64,000 bases of DNA from an uncultured Parabacteroides sp. (GCA_944325335.1 CALUZR010000006.1:1-64000); one strand, 5' to 3'; numbered from the stretch's first letter, positions 7,361 to 16,630 are shown. The notes: generated from the letters alone by a model not told the origin. Made by a program: numbers and translations.

Positions 7361-8853
7361 AGCGGGATGTCGTCATCATAGGGAGCGGACTGGGAGGTCT
7401 GGTCTGCGCGTATGTCTTGTCGCGTATGGGGCGGAACGTCGTCGTGCTCGAGAAGGAGCGGCAAGCGGGCGGATGCCTGCAGAGCTACCGTCGGCGCGGC
7501 TGGTCCTTCGATACGGGTTTCCATTACGTTGGCGGACTGGCGGAGGGACAATCCCTTTACGCGGCTTTCGACTACCTGGGGCTCTTGCAGCTTCCTTGGC
7601 ATCAGATGGACGTACGGTCCGAACGGATCCGCATCGCCGACCGGGAGTTTGCCCTCGCGCAAGGGTATGAAGCGTTTGCCGAGACCTTAGCGGCCGAATT
7701 CCCTTCCCGCAGGAAAGCGTTGGAAGATTACGTGGCATTGCTGGCCGAAACCAATCGGACGGCTACTGAAGTCCTGAACCCGCAGGCGGACGCTGCTTCT
7801 CTCTCCTCTTCCAGCTGGGCAACCGGCGCTTATTCCTACCTGACGGATACATTCCAAGATACGCAGCTGGTGGATGCGCTAAGCGGTGCGTCGCTCAAGA
7901 TGGAACTGAGGAAGGAATCGCTTCCTCTGTTTACCTTCTTGCATGGGAACAGTAGCTTCGTGGAGAGCAGTTGGCGGCTGCGCGGCGACGGTTCCCTTTT
8001 GGTCGACACGCTCGTCCGGGGCATCCGGTCGCAAGGTGGCGAAGTAGTCTGCGGGTCGGAAGTGACCGGGCTGGCCGAAGCTAATGGCCGGTTGGCTTAC
8101 GCGTGCTGTGCGAATGGCGAACGCTACGAGGGCGATACGTTTATTTGTGACGCGCATCCCGCCGTCGCGTGCCGATTGGTCGGGGCAAGCCACCTGTTGC
8201 GCCAGTCATACCGCTCGCGTATCGCCCGGCTGGAGAACACGTGCGGCATGTTTACGCTTTCCCTTCGGCTGAAACCCCGGACGTTACCCTACTTCAACTA
8301 CAACCAGTACATCTACCGGCGGCCTGACGTCTGGGCGGTCGATGCGTCGGCAGGAACGCCCGTCGGGAAAGTGATGGTCAGTTGCCGCGTTCCGGAGGAT
8401 GGCAGCGACTTTGCCGCACAGCTCGATTTGCTCACCCCGATGGCTTGGTCGGCCTGTGCGCAGTGGGCAGGGACTCGGCCGGGACAACGCGGCGAATCCT
8501 ACGAGGAGATGAAAGCGCGCCGTGCGGACGAATGCATCGCCTTGACCGAGGAGTGCATCCCCGGACTCCGTTCGATGATCGCCGATTTCTATACGAGCAC
8601 CCCGCTTACTTATGAGCACTACACCTATTCGCCCGCAGGCTCGGCCTACGGCATCCGGAAGGATTTCCAGGATCCTCTGCAGACGGTTCTCTCCGTACGC
8701 ACACCTGTCCCCAACCTCCTCCTGACGGGGCAAAGCCTTATGCTGCACGGACTGCAGGGCGTCACCCTGACGGCGCTGCTGACGTGTGCGGAACTGGTCG
8801 GCAAGGAGACGATATGGAAGTCAATCTTCCAAAAGGACAAACAAATAAATTAA
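7357..8853 (+). CDS. FAD-dependent CrtI/retinol-saturase-like oxidoreductase
   Basis: A 498-residue flavoprotein. The N-terminal dinucleotide-binding motif is VVIIGSGLGGLVCAYVLSRM, followed by VVLEKERQAGGCLQSY, a pattern shared by phytoene desaturases, carotenoid isomerases and all-trans-retinol 13,14-reductase. The C-terminus has the usual FAD-contacting VPNLLLTGQSLMLHGLQGVT. In the cluster it may desaturate, reduce or isomerise a conjugated acyl chain. The substrate is inference only. It overlaps the preceding stop by four bases and precedes fabG by 11 bases. Confidence 0.8.
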   Translation: MKRDVVIIGSGLGGLVCAYVLSRMGRNVVVLEKERQAGGCLQSYRRRGWSFDTGFHYVGGLAEGQSLYAAFDYLGLLQLPWHQMDVRSERIRIADREFALAQGYEAFAETLAAEFPSRRKALEDYVALLAETNRTATEVLNPQADAASLSSSSWATGAYSYLTDTFQDTQLVDALSGASLKMELRKESLPLFTFLHGNSSFVESSWRLRGDGSLLVDTLVRGIRSQGGEVVCGSEVTGLAEANGRLAYACCANGERYEGDTFICDAHPAVACRLVGASHLLRQSYRSRIARLENTCGMFTLSLRLKPRTLPYFNYNQYIYRRPDVWAVDASAGTPVGKVMVSCRVPEDGSDFAAQLDLLTPMAWSACAQWAGTRPGQRGESYEEMKARRADECIALTEECIPGLRSMIADFYTSTPLTYEHYTYSPAGSAYGIRKDFQDPLQTVLSVRTPVPNLLLTGQSLMLHGLQGVTLTALLTCAELVGKETIWKSIFQKDKQIN

Positions 8854-8864
8854 TACAGAAGAAT

Positions 8865-9593
8865 ATGAAATATGCATTAGTGACAGGCGGCAGCCGAGGC
8901 ATAGGACGCGCCGTCTGCGTCAAGTTGGCCCAACTGGGTTATCATGTAATCATCAACTACGTAAGCGCACAAGACGAGGCGGAGAAAACGCTCGACCTCG
9001 TGCGCGCGACCGGACAAACCGGCGAGCTCCTCCCCTTCGATGTAAGCAACCAAGCGGAAGTATCCACCGCCCTCGACTCGTGGATGGCAGCGCATCCCGA
9101 CGCTTACATCGAAGTACTCGTCAATAACGCCGGAATCCGTCGTGATAATCTCCTCGCGCTCATGTCCGCAGCAGACTGGCACCGCGTCCTGGACATTACG
9201 CTGGACGGATTCTATCACGTCACCCAGCCCCTCCTGCAGCCCATGATGTTCCATAAGTACGGGCGCATCGTGAACATGGCAAGCGTCACCGGACTCAAAG
9301 GCATGCCGGGGCAAAGCAACTACGCAGCAGCCAAGGGAGGCCTCATTGCGGCGACAAAGGCCCTTGCGCAGGAAGTCGGCCGGAAGAACATAACGGTCAA
9401 TGCCGTCGCCCCCGGCTTCATCCGGACAGATATGGTGGAAGGCATCGACGAGAATACGTGGAAGAAATCGATCCCGATGGGACGCTTCGGCACGCCCGAC
9501 GAGGTCGCCGCGCTGGTCGGTTTCCTTGTCTCGCCCGACGCAAGCTATATTACGGGAAACGTCATCTCGATCAACGGAGGACTTTATACCTAA
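8865..9593 (+). CDS. FabG-like 3-oxoacyl-ACP reductase
   Basis: A 242-residue short-chain dehydrogenase/reductase. TGGSRGIGRAV binds the cofactor and suggests NADPH; VNNAGIRRD is the structural NNAG; the catalytic Ser-Tyr-Lys is in SVTGLKGMPGQSNYAAAKGG; the C-terminus ends YITGNVISINGGLYT, as in FabG. It would reduce the ketosynthase product to the 3-hydroxy form. The ATG at 8865 places the cofactor motif correctly; an in-frame start at 8784 lies deep inside the previous gene and is unlikely. Confidence 0.88.
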   Translation: MKYALVTGGSRGIGRAVCVKLAQLGYHVIINYVSAQDEAEKTLDLVRATGQTGELLPFDVSNQAEVSTALDSWMAAHPDAYIEVLVNNAGIRRDNLLALMSAADWHRVLDITLDGFYHVTQPLLQPMMFHKYGRIVNMASVTGLKGMPGQSNYAAAKGGLIAATKALAQEVGRKNITVNAVAPGFIRTDMVEGIDENTWKKSIPMGRFGTPDEVAALVGFLVSPDASYITGNVISINGGLYT

Positions 9594-9607
9594 GGAGGCG
9601 CGGCGAG

Positions 9608-10042
9608 ATGATAAAGGAACTGGAGGATATCTGCCGAATCCCGGTCAAGTTCAGCGAGATCGATTCGATGCGCCGTGCTTGGCATGGCGCGTACGTGACC
9701 TATTTCGAAGACGGACGCGAATCGTTCGGCCGGCGCTTTCCTGGTATCGGATACGCCGACATCCAAGCGTCCGGTATTTTTGCTCCTCTCTACGACCTCC
9801 GCGTGAGATACTATGCGCCCCTCGAGATAAATGACGTCGCGGTCGTCCATACTTGCTATATCTACAAACCAGGCGCCCGCTTGGACTATACCTATACTAT
9901 ATATAGGGAGCGCGACTCCGTCCTGTGCGCCGAAGGCAGTACTACGCAACTGTTCATCGGCCCCGACGGCAAGCTGCTGGTCGACAAACCGGACTACTAC
10001 GCCGACTGGCAGCGCAAGTACTTACTGTTAGAAGAAGATTAA
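9608..10042 (+). CDS. 4-hydroxybenzoyl-CoA-thioesterase-family protein
   Basis: A 144-residue hot-dog thioesterase. SEIDSMRRAWHGAYVTYFED corresponds to the 4HBT signature (Asp, His and YFE positions). A strong ribosome site (AAGGAGG) overlaps the fabG stop and decides the ATG at 9608. Members of this family cleave acyl-CoA or acyl-ACP thioesters, so here it probably releases or edits the finished acyl chain. The stop lies 12 bases before the DUF5686 gene. Confidence 0.8.
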   Translation: MIKELEDICRIPVKFSEIDSMRRAWHGAYVTYFEDGRESFGRRFPGIGYADIQASGIFAPLYDLRVRYYAPLEINDVAVVHTCYIYKPGARLDYTYTIYRERDSVLCAEGSTTQLFIGPDGKLLVDKPDYYADWQRKYLLLEED

Positions 10043-10054
10043 GCTATTTATTTC

Positions 10055-12604
10055 ATGAGAAAGTTTATCCTATTTTTAGGCATGCCCTTGCTGTGCCTTG
10101 GCGTAGCGTATGGGCAAACTTCCGTACAAGGCATCGTGACGGACTCGATCTCCGGCGAGCCCCTTCCCTACGTCTCCATCTTGGTAAAGGGAACGACTAC
10201 CGGCTCCGTCACTGACGAGGCAGGCCGTTTTGCCTTCGCCGTCCCTGCCTCCTCCGCTACGCTCGAGATCTCCTACATGGGCTACCGGACGAAGGAACTG
10301 CACCTCTCGCCCCGTCGCTTACGAGATCTCCGCGTGCAGCTGGCGCCGACCGAAATCACCCTTACGGACGTCGTCATCAAGCCGGGCAAAGAAAAGTATC
10401 GGAAGAAGGACAACCCGGCAGTCCGATTTGTGAAGCAAGTCATCGCCTCGCGCGGAGCCAACGATCCCCGCAACCACGACTATTTCCAGTACGATCAGTA
10501 CGAGAAGATGGTCATCGCCTTAAACGACTACAAGCCCAAAGAGAAGAAGGAAAAGCCCGGTAAGTTCGACTTCGTCGAGGAATACGTAGATACGCTCGAC
10601 GCCGGCACGACGATCCTCCCGGTATCTGAGAAGGAACGCATCGAGACCGTCTATTACCGCCGGGAGCCGCATGCGGAGCGGCGCGTCGTCCGGGGCTCAA
10701 AGTCTTCTGGCGTCGACGATGTCCTCTCGCGCGACGGTGTGCAGCAATTCCTGGGCGAAGTCTTTCGGGAAGTCGACATCTTCCAGAACAATATCCCGCT
10801 CTTTCTGCAGCGCTTCGTCAGCCCCTTATCGGATATCGGGCCGAACTTCTACAAGTATTACCTGCTCGATACGCTCGAGGTGAATGGGCAGCACTGTGTC
10901 GACCTGGGCTTCGTTCCCTTTGTCTCCGAATCCTTCGGCTTTACGGGCCATCTGTATGTTACGCTCGACTCCACCTTCTTCGTCCAGAAGGCCGTGCTGA
11001 ACGTTCCGAAGGACATCAACCTCAACTTCGTATCTCGCATGAAGATCGAGCAGACCTTCCAACGGACTCCTGACGGCACGCGCCTCATCACAAAGGATGA
11101 TATCGACGTGAACTTCAAGCTCAGCGAAAAGTCTAAAGGTATGTACGCCCGCCGCTTGAACGTATATAGCCACCATGCCTTTACGGTCCCCGGCGCCGAG
11201 GCCTTAGCAGCCTTCGACGACCCCGCCCCGACCCTCATCCAGAAAGATGCCTACCGCCGGAAGGAAGAGTTCTGGGCAGAAAACCGGCCCAACGAGGCGA
11301 AGAAACGGAACCCTAAGTCCGTGGCCGAGCTGATGTCCCGTCTCCGCTCCATCCCCGTCTTTGCGATTACGGAGAAAGTTATCGGCACGATGATCTCCGG
11401 ATACATACCGACCCACCGCGAGCCGGATAAGAATAAATTCGAACTTGGGCCGATGAACTCGACCATTAGCGGAAACACCATCGAAGGCGCCCGGTTCCGC
11501 CTGGGCGGCGCTACGACTCCCCAGCTCCACCGCCGCCTATTCGCCGACGGCTACCTGGCGTACGGCACGCGCGACCGTAAGCTGAAGTACGATGCCGCCA
11601 TCGAGTACTCCTTTACGGACCGTAAGCAGTACCTCCGCGAGTTCCCCCGACACTCCCTCCGCTTCGAATATATGTATGATTTGAACAAACTCGGCCAGCA
11701 CTACCTCTACACCAGCAAAGACAACGTCCTCCTCTCCATCCGCCGGCAGAAGGATACGCGCGCGACCTACCTCCGCAACGCCGAGCTTACTTATCTTCGT
11801 GAGCATTACAACGGCATCTCCTACGGGGCCGTCCTCCGCCACCTCCGCGAGTATGCGACGCCCTGGGCCGAATTTAACCGCTTCGACATGCAGGGGAACC
11901 CGTCGCCCGTTCCGCATTACGACATGACCGAGCTCGAGCTCAATTTCCGCTACGGACATAACGAGAAGTTTTACCAGACCCGTACCTCCCGCATCCCCAT
12001 CACGTTCGACGCCTGGGTCTTTAACGTCTCGCACACGATGGCAAAGAAAGGATTCCTCGGCTCCGACTACAACTACCAGCGGACCGAACTGGGCCTCCAG
12101 AAGCGCTTCTGGTTTTCGGCCTTTGGCTACTTGGATGCGATCGTAAAGGCCGGTAAGGTCTGGACCGCCGTCCCCTACCCACTCCTCATTTTGCCCAACG
12201 CGAACCTCTCGTACACCATCCAGGCAGAAAGCTATACGAACATGAATGCGCTTGAATTCATTAATGACGAGTACGCCTCCTGGGATCTCACGTACTATAT
12301 GAACGGCCTTCTGCTCAACCGCCTGCCTTTGATACGAAAGCTCAAATGGCGCGAAGTGATCTGCTTCCGCGGACTTTGGGGGCACCTGACGGAGAAAAAC
12401 GATCCGGCCTGCCGCGCCGACGGGTTGTACGAATTCCCCGAACATACGTACCGCCTCGGCCGGACCCCATATATGGAAGCCAGCGTCGGGATCGAGAATA
12501 TCTTTAAATTCATGCGGCTCGACTATGTCTGGCGACTAAACTATCTGGACAACCTGGGGATCCAGCGGCGCGGAGTGCGCTGTACGATGCGGATAAACTT
12601 TTAA
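10055..12604 (+). CDS. DUF5686/carboxypeptidase-regulatory-like outer-membrane protein
   Basis: An 849-residue exported protein. A signal peptide (MRKFILFLGMPLLCLGVAYG) is followed at about residues 23-105 by a carboxypeptidase-regulatory-like beta sandwich (VQGIVTDSISGEPLPYVSIL, then TTGSVTDEAGRFAF). The long remainder ends in an aromatic, phenylalanine-terminated strand (RRGVRCTMRINF), the mark of an outer-membrane beta barrel. This matches the DUF5686 family. Only 12 bases separate it from the thioesterase, so it belongs to the cluster and may export or anchor the lipid product. Codons end in C or G far more often than in the ketosynthase gene. Confidence 0.78.
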   Translation: MRKFILFLGMPLLCLGVAYGQTSVQGIVTDSISGEPLPYVSILVKGTTTGSVTDEAGRFAFAVPASSATLEISYMGYRTKELHLSPRRLRDLRVQLAPTEITLTDVVIKPGKEKYRKKDNPAVRFVKQVIASRGANDPRNHDYFQYDQYEKMVIALNDYKPKEKKEKPGKFDFVEEYVDTLDAGTTILPVSEKERIETVYYRREPHAERRVVRGSKSSGVDDVLSRDGVQQFLGEVFREVDIFQNNIPLFLQRFVSPLSDIGPNFYKYYLLDTLEVNGQHCVDLGFVPFVSESFGFTGHLYVTLDSTFFVQKAVLNVPKDINLNFVSRMKIEQTFQRTPDGTRLITKDDIDVNFKLSEKSKGMYARRLNVYSHHAFTVPGAEALAAFDDPAPTLIQKDAYRRKEEFWAENRPNEAKKRNPKSVAELMSRLRSIPVFAITEKVIGTMISGYIPTHREPDKNKFELGPMNSTISGNTIEGARFRLGGATTPQLHRRLFADGYLAYGTRDRKLKYDAAIEYSFTDRKQYLREFPRHSLRFEYMYDLNKLGQHYLYTSKDNVLLSIRRQKDTRATYLRNAELTYLREHYNGISYGAVLRHLREYATPWAEFNRFDMQGNPSPVPHYDMTELELNFRYGHNEKFYQTRTSRIPITFDAWVFNVSHTMAKKGFLGSDYNYQRTELGLQKRFWFSAFGYLDAIVKAGKVWTAVPYPLLILPNANLSYTIQAESYTNMNALEFINDEYASWDLTYYMNGLLLNRLPLIRKLKWREVICFRGLWGHLTEKNDPACRADGLYEFPEHTYRLGRTPYMEASVGIENIFKFMRLDYVWRLNYLDNLGIQRRGVRCTMRINF

Positions 12605-12646
12605 GTCCGCCAGTTCTTCCTGTCCTGCCTGATAGCTTATCATGAC

Positions 12647-12678
12647 AAAAAGCTCCCCGCCTCCTGGGGAGCTTTTTT
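12647..12678. terminator. Bidirectional intrinsic terminator
   Basis: AAAAAGCTCCCC and GGGGAGCTTTTTT pair around a seven-base loop. It ends the fatty-acid-type cluster on the plus strand and also serves the convergent HU-like gene on the minus strand. Confidence 0.85.
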
Positions 12679-12722
12679 GTTTCTCTGGGGGGCATGTTCA
12701 ATCTTTCAGGAAAGATTTTCTC

Positions 12723-13112
12723 CTACAACTTGTCGATCCAAGTGAAACTTGCCTTCTGCAAATCTTCCCGGAACGAACGGTCCGGGCGGAAGACCAAGTT
12801 GATCTGCTTGATCTGACCTAAAGAGACGTCCTTCTTCTCGTCGACCCCCTCGCTGGCGAACGAGAGGCTGAAACTGCCCCAATTGCCCAGCTTCACCGTC
12901 TCGCCCATAAGGAGGCGTTTGAGCAACACGTTTCGTAGTTGGCGGAGTACCATCATCGCCTCCGACGGATTCAAGGTAGTCCCCTCGGCGATATCGAAGG
13001 CTACCTGGTCTTCACTGGACTGCGCCGCGCGCATCTGCGTAACGTACCATTTCTTCGGACCTTTCGGGTCCAACGGATTCATTCGTTGAATCGGTTTAAT
13101 CAATATGGACAT
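12723..13112 (-). CDS. HU-like DNA-binding protein
   Basis: A 129-residue member of the HU/IHF-related family common in Bacteroidota. MSILIKPIQRMNP and KKWYVTQM open it; the body (EGTTLNPSEAMMVLRQLRNV, LLMGETVKLGNWGSFSLSF) follows the HU fold, with GNWGSF preceding the DNA-binding arms. It is a clear paralogue of the protein at 29974-30714 but lacks that protein's C-terminal extension. It would bend or coat DNA. A -7-like box is at 13155-13162, and a four-copy TACGTA palindrome array begins 165 bases upstream of its start. Confidence 0.82.
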   Translation of the reverse strand: MSILIKPIQRMNPLDPKGPKKWYVTQMRAAQSSEDQVAFDIAEGTTLNPSEAMMVLRQLRNVLLKRLLMGETVKLGNWGSFSLSFASEGVDEKKDVSLGQIKQINLVFRPDRSFREDLQKASFTWIDKL

Positions 13113-13154
13113 CTTAATGACATTTAAGGATAAGACAAACTACATTTCCAGCCG

Positions 13155-13162
13155 TAAAGATA
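13155..13162 (-). promoter_or_regulatory. -7 promoter box for the HU-like gene
   Basis: TATCTTTA on the minus strand, one base off the TAnnTTTG consensus, 43 bases upstream of the ATG. Confidence 0.4.
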
Positions 13163-13276
13163 GGAACTTCCAGTCGAACCGCCAAACATTTCCATAAAAA
13201 TCTACGACTTCCCCCAGAAGAAACAAAAAATCCCACCAGAAACGACCCAACCCCCCGACCAGACACGCCAATTCAC

Positions 13277-13357
13277 TCCTACGTAGGAATGCAATATGCT
13301 TCTACGTAGGAATAAAATCATTCCTACGTAGGAAGGTTATACACTTCTACGTAGGAA
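13277..13357. repeat. Four phased TACGTA palindromes
   Basis: Four copies of a palindrome of the form TTCCTACGTAGGAA are centred at about 13282.5, 13305.5, 13327.5 and 13350.5, i.e. 23, 22 and 23 bases apart. The third copy is a perfect 14-mer; the others lose one or two bases of the left arm. Spacers are AT-rich and unrelated. The array lies between nadD and the HU-like gene. Nothing else is seen in 13163-13409. Confidence 0.85.
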
Positions 13358-13409
13358 TGAAATGATGTATCTGGAGGAAGTTACAGACCGGACAGGAAGT
13401 ATCCGCCGG

Positions 13410-13985
13410 TTAATAGAAATAAGGCCAGACAGCCTCCGGGAGGAAGAAACGGACGTCTCGGCCCGAGGCGATGGATTCCCGGATAAAGGTCGACGAGACC
13501 TCCAGCTCGGGGGCATCGACTATCTGCACATGCGGGTGCGGCGGGATGCGGTCGAGCGGATAGCCCTTTCGGGGATAAACCAGGAGCGAATACTGGGAAA
13601 GGATCTCCTCGGATGACTTCCAGCGGTCGAACCGGAGCCAATTATCCGCCCCGACGATCAGGTGGAACCGGCAGCCAGGACAGGAAGCCGACAGCGCCCG
13701 GAGCGTATCAATCGTGTAAGAGGGCTTGGGGAGGCGAAACTCGATATCGCACGAGCGGAAACGGGGATACGGACGGATCGCCGCCTCCACCATTTCGAGC
13801 CGACGGGCATCCGGCATGAGGTCGGCGTTTACTTTCCAAGGATTCTGTGGCGTCACCACGAACCATAGCTCGTCCAGTCCGGTAAACTCGACGAGCCAGT
13901 TCGCAAGGGCCAAATGCCCGATATGGATGGGATTGAAGGAGCCTGCGTAGAGGCCTATTTGACGGTGCGGTGCGAGCGGATCCAT
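13410..13985 (-). CDS. nadD: Nicotinate-nucleotide adenylyltransferase
   Basis: A 191-residue nucleotidyltransferase that adenylates nicotinate mononucleotide in NAD synthesis. The signature [18 protein letters not shown] holds the (H/T)xGH nucleotide-binding motif, and the C-terminal [14 protein letters not shown] is the ISSTxIR-type motif. The start at 13985 is chosen because the open frame further upstream is arginine-rich, unlike the family. Its first 31 bases overlap the end of the small membrane-protein gene. nadE, a later step of the same pathway, lies 6 kb away. Confidence 0.92.
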   Translation of the reverse strand: MDPLAPHRQIGLYAGSFNPIHIGHLALANWLVEFTGLDELWFVVTPQNPWKVNADLMPDARRLEMVEAAIRPYPRFRSCDIEFRLPKPSYTIDTLRALSASCPGCRFHLIVGADNWLRFDRWKSSEEILSQYSLLVYPRKGYPLDRIPPHPHVQIVDAPELEVSSTFIRESIASGRDVRFFLPEAVWPYFY

Positions 13986-14146
13986 TGTACGATGTTGACG
14001 ATTTGCACGCCCGTAACGAGCCCCGTAGCGACCATGACGGTCGCGTCGCCCTTTACGCAAGCCCAGATGAAGACGGCCAGAGCGGCCAGTGCGATGATAA
14101 GGAAAGTCGCGAACCACCGACGGGAAAGGACGGCGCGCGGCTTCAT
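13955..14146 (-). CDS. Small two-helix membrane protein between gmk and nadD
   Basis: A 63-residue protein starting [20 protein letters not shown], with two hydrophobic stretches (about residues 12-28 and 35-53). Its ATG overlaps the gmk stop (ATGA) and its end overlaps nadD by 31 bases, which is strong evidence of translation. I do not recognise the family. It is likely an inner-membrane protein co-expressed with gmk and nadD. Confidence 0.65.
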   Translation of the reverse strand: MKPRAVLSRRWFATFLIIALAALAVFIWACVKGDATVMVATGLVTGVQIVNIVQWIRSHRTVK

Positions 14147-14709
14147 ACGTGTAGAAAGTTTTGAATGCAACGGAGCGCTTCGGCTTCGGCACGGGCCAGG
14201 TCGTCGTTCACGATGACGACGTCGAAGCGTGGGGAGAAACTCAGTTCGTACTGCGCTTTGGCCAGGCGGCTTTCGATGACGTCGGGAGCGTCCGTTCCGC
14301 GGGACTCGAGTCGGCGGCGCAGTTCGTCGATGCTGGGCGGCTGGATGAAGACGGAGAGCGCCCGGGAGCCGTAGAATTGCTTGATATTACAACCGCCCAC
14401 GACGTCCACGTCGAAGATGACGTTATCTCCGGAGGCGAGGATGCGCTCGACCTCACTCTTCAACGTCCCGTAATACTTGTCCTTATAGACCTCCTCGTAT
14501 TCCAGGAAATCGCCCGCCTCGATGCGCTGGCGGAATTCTTCGGGCGAGAGGAAATAATACTCCCGGCCGTTCTGTTCCTCGCCCCGGGGCGCGCGGCTGG
14601 TAGCCGAGATGGAGAATTTGAGCCGGAGCCCTTGGTTCAATAAATAGTTGATGATGGTCGACTTCCCCGAACCGGAGGGAGCCGAGAAGATTACCAGTTT
14701 TCCTGACAT
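14143..14709 (-). CDS. gmk: Guanylate kinase
   Basis: A 188-residue kinase converting GMP to GDP. The P-loop is [12 protein letters not shown], the GMP-binding region is [20 protein letters not shown], and [20 protein letters not shown] is the family's lid/base region. The start at 14709 directly follows the yicC stop at 14711, a pairing often seen in bacteria. An in-frame start four residues earlier is possible. Confidence 0.95.
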   Translation of the reverse strand: MSGKLVIFSAPSGSGKSTIINYLLNQGLRLKFSISATSRAPRGEEQNGREYYFLSPEEFRQRIEAGDFLEYEEVYKDKYYGTLKSEVERILASGDNVIFDVDVVGGCNIKQFYGSRALSVFIQPPSIDELRRRLESRGTDAPDVIESRLAKAQYELSFSPRFDVVIVNDDLARAEAEALRCIQNFLHV

Positions 14710-14710
14710 A

Positions 14711-15589
14711 TTACAACACATTAAGCACTTGTTCCTTCACTTGTTCCAGTTCGTCTTTCATACGAACTACGATTTTCTGCATCTCGGCGTGGTTGCTCTT
14801 CGAACCTAAAGTATTAATTTCCCTGCCCATTTCCTGCGCTATGAAGCCGAGCTTCTTTCCTTGGCCTTGTGCGGACTCCATCGTCTCGAGGAAGTAACGG
14901 AGGTGGTTGTCGAGTCGGTTTTTCTCCTCGTTCACGTCCAGTTTCTCGATATAATAGATCAGTTCCTGTTCGAAGCGGTTTCGGTCGAAGTCTACGTTGC
15001 CGAGCTTTTCGATATTTTCCAAGATGCGGGATTTTATCTTCTCGATACGCTCTTTCTCATACGGCTCGACCTCACGGAGCAACGCGGCGATATTGTCGAT
15101 CTTCTGCTTGAAAAGGGAGTAGAGCATGGCGCCCTCCTGTGTACGGAATTCGACGACCTGGAGGATGGCGCTGTCGATAGCCGTCCGGACCACCTCCCAC
15201 TCCTGCTCGTCCGCCTCGACGGCTTCGGTCGAGATGACCTCCGGCATGCGGAGGAGGCCCTGTAGCCCTGCCCAATCGGTCGGCATAGGGATGCCCAACT
15301 TGCCGGAGAGTTCCTGCAGTTGGTTGTAATAATAGATGAACATATCTTGGTTGATTTGTGCGGAAGAGCTCTTCCCGATATCCTCAATATAGATGGTGAA
15401 ATCTACCTTTCCGCGCTCCAGCTTCTGCAGAAGGAGGCTTCGGACGGCCATCTCCTTTTCCTTGTAGATTGAGGGGATGCGCGTGGAGAGATCCAGTTGT
15501 TTGCTGTTGAGCGCCTTTATTTCGACGGTTACCTTTTTGGAGGGAAGTTCGGCGGTAACCTTACCGAACCCTGTCATCGATTGTATCAT
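14711..15589 (-). CDS. yicC: YicC/YloC-family endoribonuclease
   Basis: A 292-residue protein with the family start MIQSMTGFGKVTAELPSKKV and EIKALNSKQLDL, and the conserved C-terminus GKKLGFIAQEMGREINTLGS. The family includes an RNA endonuclease linked to small-RNA turnover. It lies immediately upstream of gmk, as in many genomes. 55 bases separate it from the upstream transglycosylase gene, so it probably belongs to the same transcript. Confidence 0.88.
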   Translation of the reverse strand: MIQSMTGFGKVTAELPSKKVTVEIKALNSKQLDLSTRIPSIYKEKEMAVRSLLLQKLERGKVDFTIYIEDIGKSSSAQINQDMFIYYYNQLQELSGKLGIPMPTDWAGLQGLLRMPEVISTEAVEADEQEWEVVRTAIDSAILQVVEFRTQEGAMLYSLFKQKIDNIAALLREVEPYEKERIEKIKSRILENIEKLGNVDFDRNRFEQELIYYIEKLDVNEEKNRLDNHLRYFLETMESAQGQGKKLGFIAQEMGREINTLGSKSNHAEMQKIVVRMKDELEQVKEQVLNVL

Positions 15590-15644
15590 GTCTCAAAAAA
15601 ATTTGCACAAAGATAGTGCTTTTATCTGTATTATCGCTCACTCT

Positions 15645-16607
15645 TTACTGGGCAATCCAGTTTTTATTATGGACGAAGGTGTTCGGTTGCTCGTAAGAGA
15701 GCTGCTGGAGGTCCGGTATCTGCAGGGTGAAAGTTCGTCCTCCCGTCAGGAGTTTCCGGTCACGAAGCCACGGATTGAACCGCTTCAAGTCGGCGTATGT
15801 TACGTCATGTTGCCGGGCAAAAGCGGCCAAGTCTGCGATATCGCCCTGAACCGTCACCGGATGGCTCACGAGCGGCTTGTAGAGATCCCGTGCCCGAATG
15901 ACGAACCCGTACTTATACGGATTCTCGAAGATCAGCTTCATGGCGAGGATGCGATATACGTAGCGCGTCGTCTCCTCCACTAACCATAGATCCATCGAAC
16001 GGTCGACCTGCTGCCGGTCCAGCTCACGGGAGATCCGGCCCATCCCGGCGTTATAAGAGGCAGCTACCGAAGTCCAATCCCCATACTTCGAGTAGGCTTT
16101 CTTGAGGTATCGGCAAGCGGCCTCGGTCGATTTCGCGACGTGGCACCGTTCGTCTACCGTCGAAGTGATGGTCAATCCATATTCCCTTCCCGTCGACTCG
16201 AGCAATTGCCACATGCCTACTGCCTTAGCGGGCGATTGGATGCGCGGGTCGAGATGGCTTTCGATCACAGCCAAGTACTTGAAATCGTCCGGAATGCCAT
16301 TCGCCTTCAATATCGGTTCAATGATGGGGAAATACTGATTAGCCCGCTTGAGGGCGAGCATCGTCGTCGCATGCAAATAGGAAAAGGAAGCCAACTCGCG
16401 GTCGATGCCTTCGTGCATGTTATAGCGCGTCAAATCGACCAGCTTCCCACAAAAGGAAACCGTCTTGGGCACTTCGGGCGTCATGATCATCGAAGGGACC
16501 ACCGGCTTTTCGCGGGCGATCTTCTTCGCGTCATCCGAACAGACGGAAATGGCCGCCAGTCCCATCAACCCCAAGAAGGCGGAGAGTGTAAGTATTTGTC
16601 TTTTCAT
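15645..16607 (-). CDS. Membrane-bound lytic murein transglycosylase (MltD-like)
   Basis: A 320-residue exported protein. The signal peptide (MKRQILTLSAFLGLMGLAAI) is followed by an SLT domain at about residues 90-220 with catalytic Glu116 (LAVIESHLDPRIQSPAKAVG), GMWQLL and VAASYNAGMGRI. The C-terminal part (HDVTYADLKRFNPWLRDRKL) is a degenerate LysM-like segment. It would cleave peptidoglycan glycan strands to 1,6-anhydro ends. It lies 23 bases downstream of a type-IX-secreted protein gene. Confidence 0.85.
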   Translation of the reverse strand: MKRQILTLSAFLGLMGLAAISVCSDDAKKIAREKPVVPSMIMTPEVPKTVSFCGKLVDLTRYNMHEGIDRELASFSYLHATTMLALKRANQYFPIIEPILKANGIPDDFKYLAVIESHLDPRIQSPAKAVGMWQLLESTGREYGLTITSTVDERCHVAKSTEAACRYLKKAYSKYGDWTSVAASYNAGMGRISRELDRQQVDRSMDLWLVEETTRYVYRILAMKLIFENPYKYGFVIRARDLYKPLVSHPVTVQGDIADLAAFARQHDVTYADLKRFNPWLRDRKLLTGGRTFTLQIPDLQQLSYEQPNTFVHNKNWIAQ

Positions 16608-16630
16608 GTCTTTTTGTCTGCTATGTAAGT

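Noticed and set aside
11537-12445. A 302-codon minus-strand open frame inside the DUF5686 gene
   Set aside because: Antisense shadow in GC-rich DNA with few stops; no motif or ribosome site.
6545-12604. Horizontal transfer of the second half of the lipid cluster, judged by higher GC
   Set aside because: Similar GC-rich codon use continues through the unrelated genes up to about 35 kb, so it is regional and not specific to the cluster.
13410-14192. Longer start for nadD (69 extra residues)
   Set aside because: The extension is arginine-rich, lies opposite and within other reading frames of the membrane-peptide gene, and is absent from the known family.
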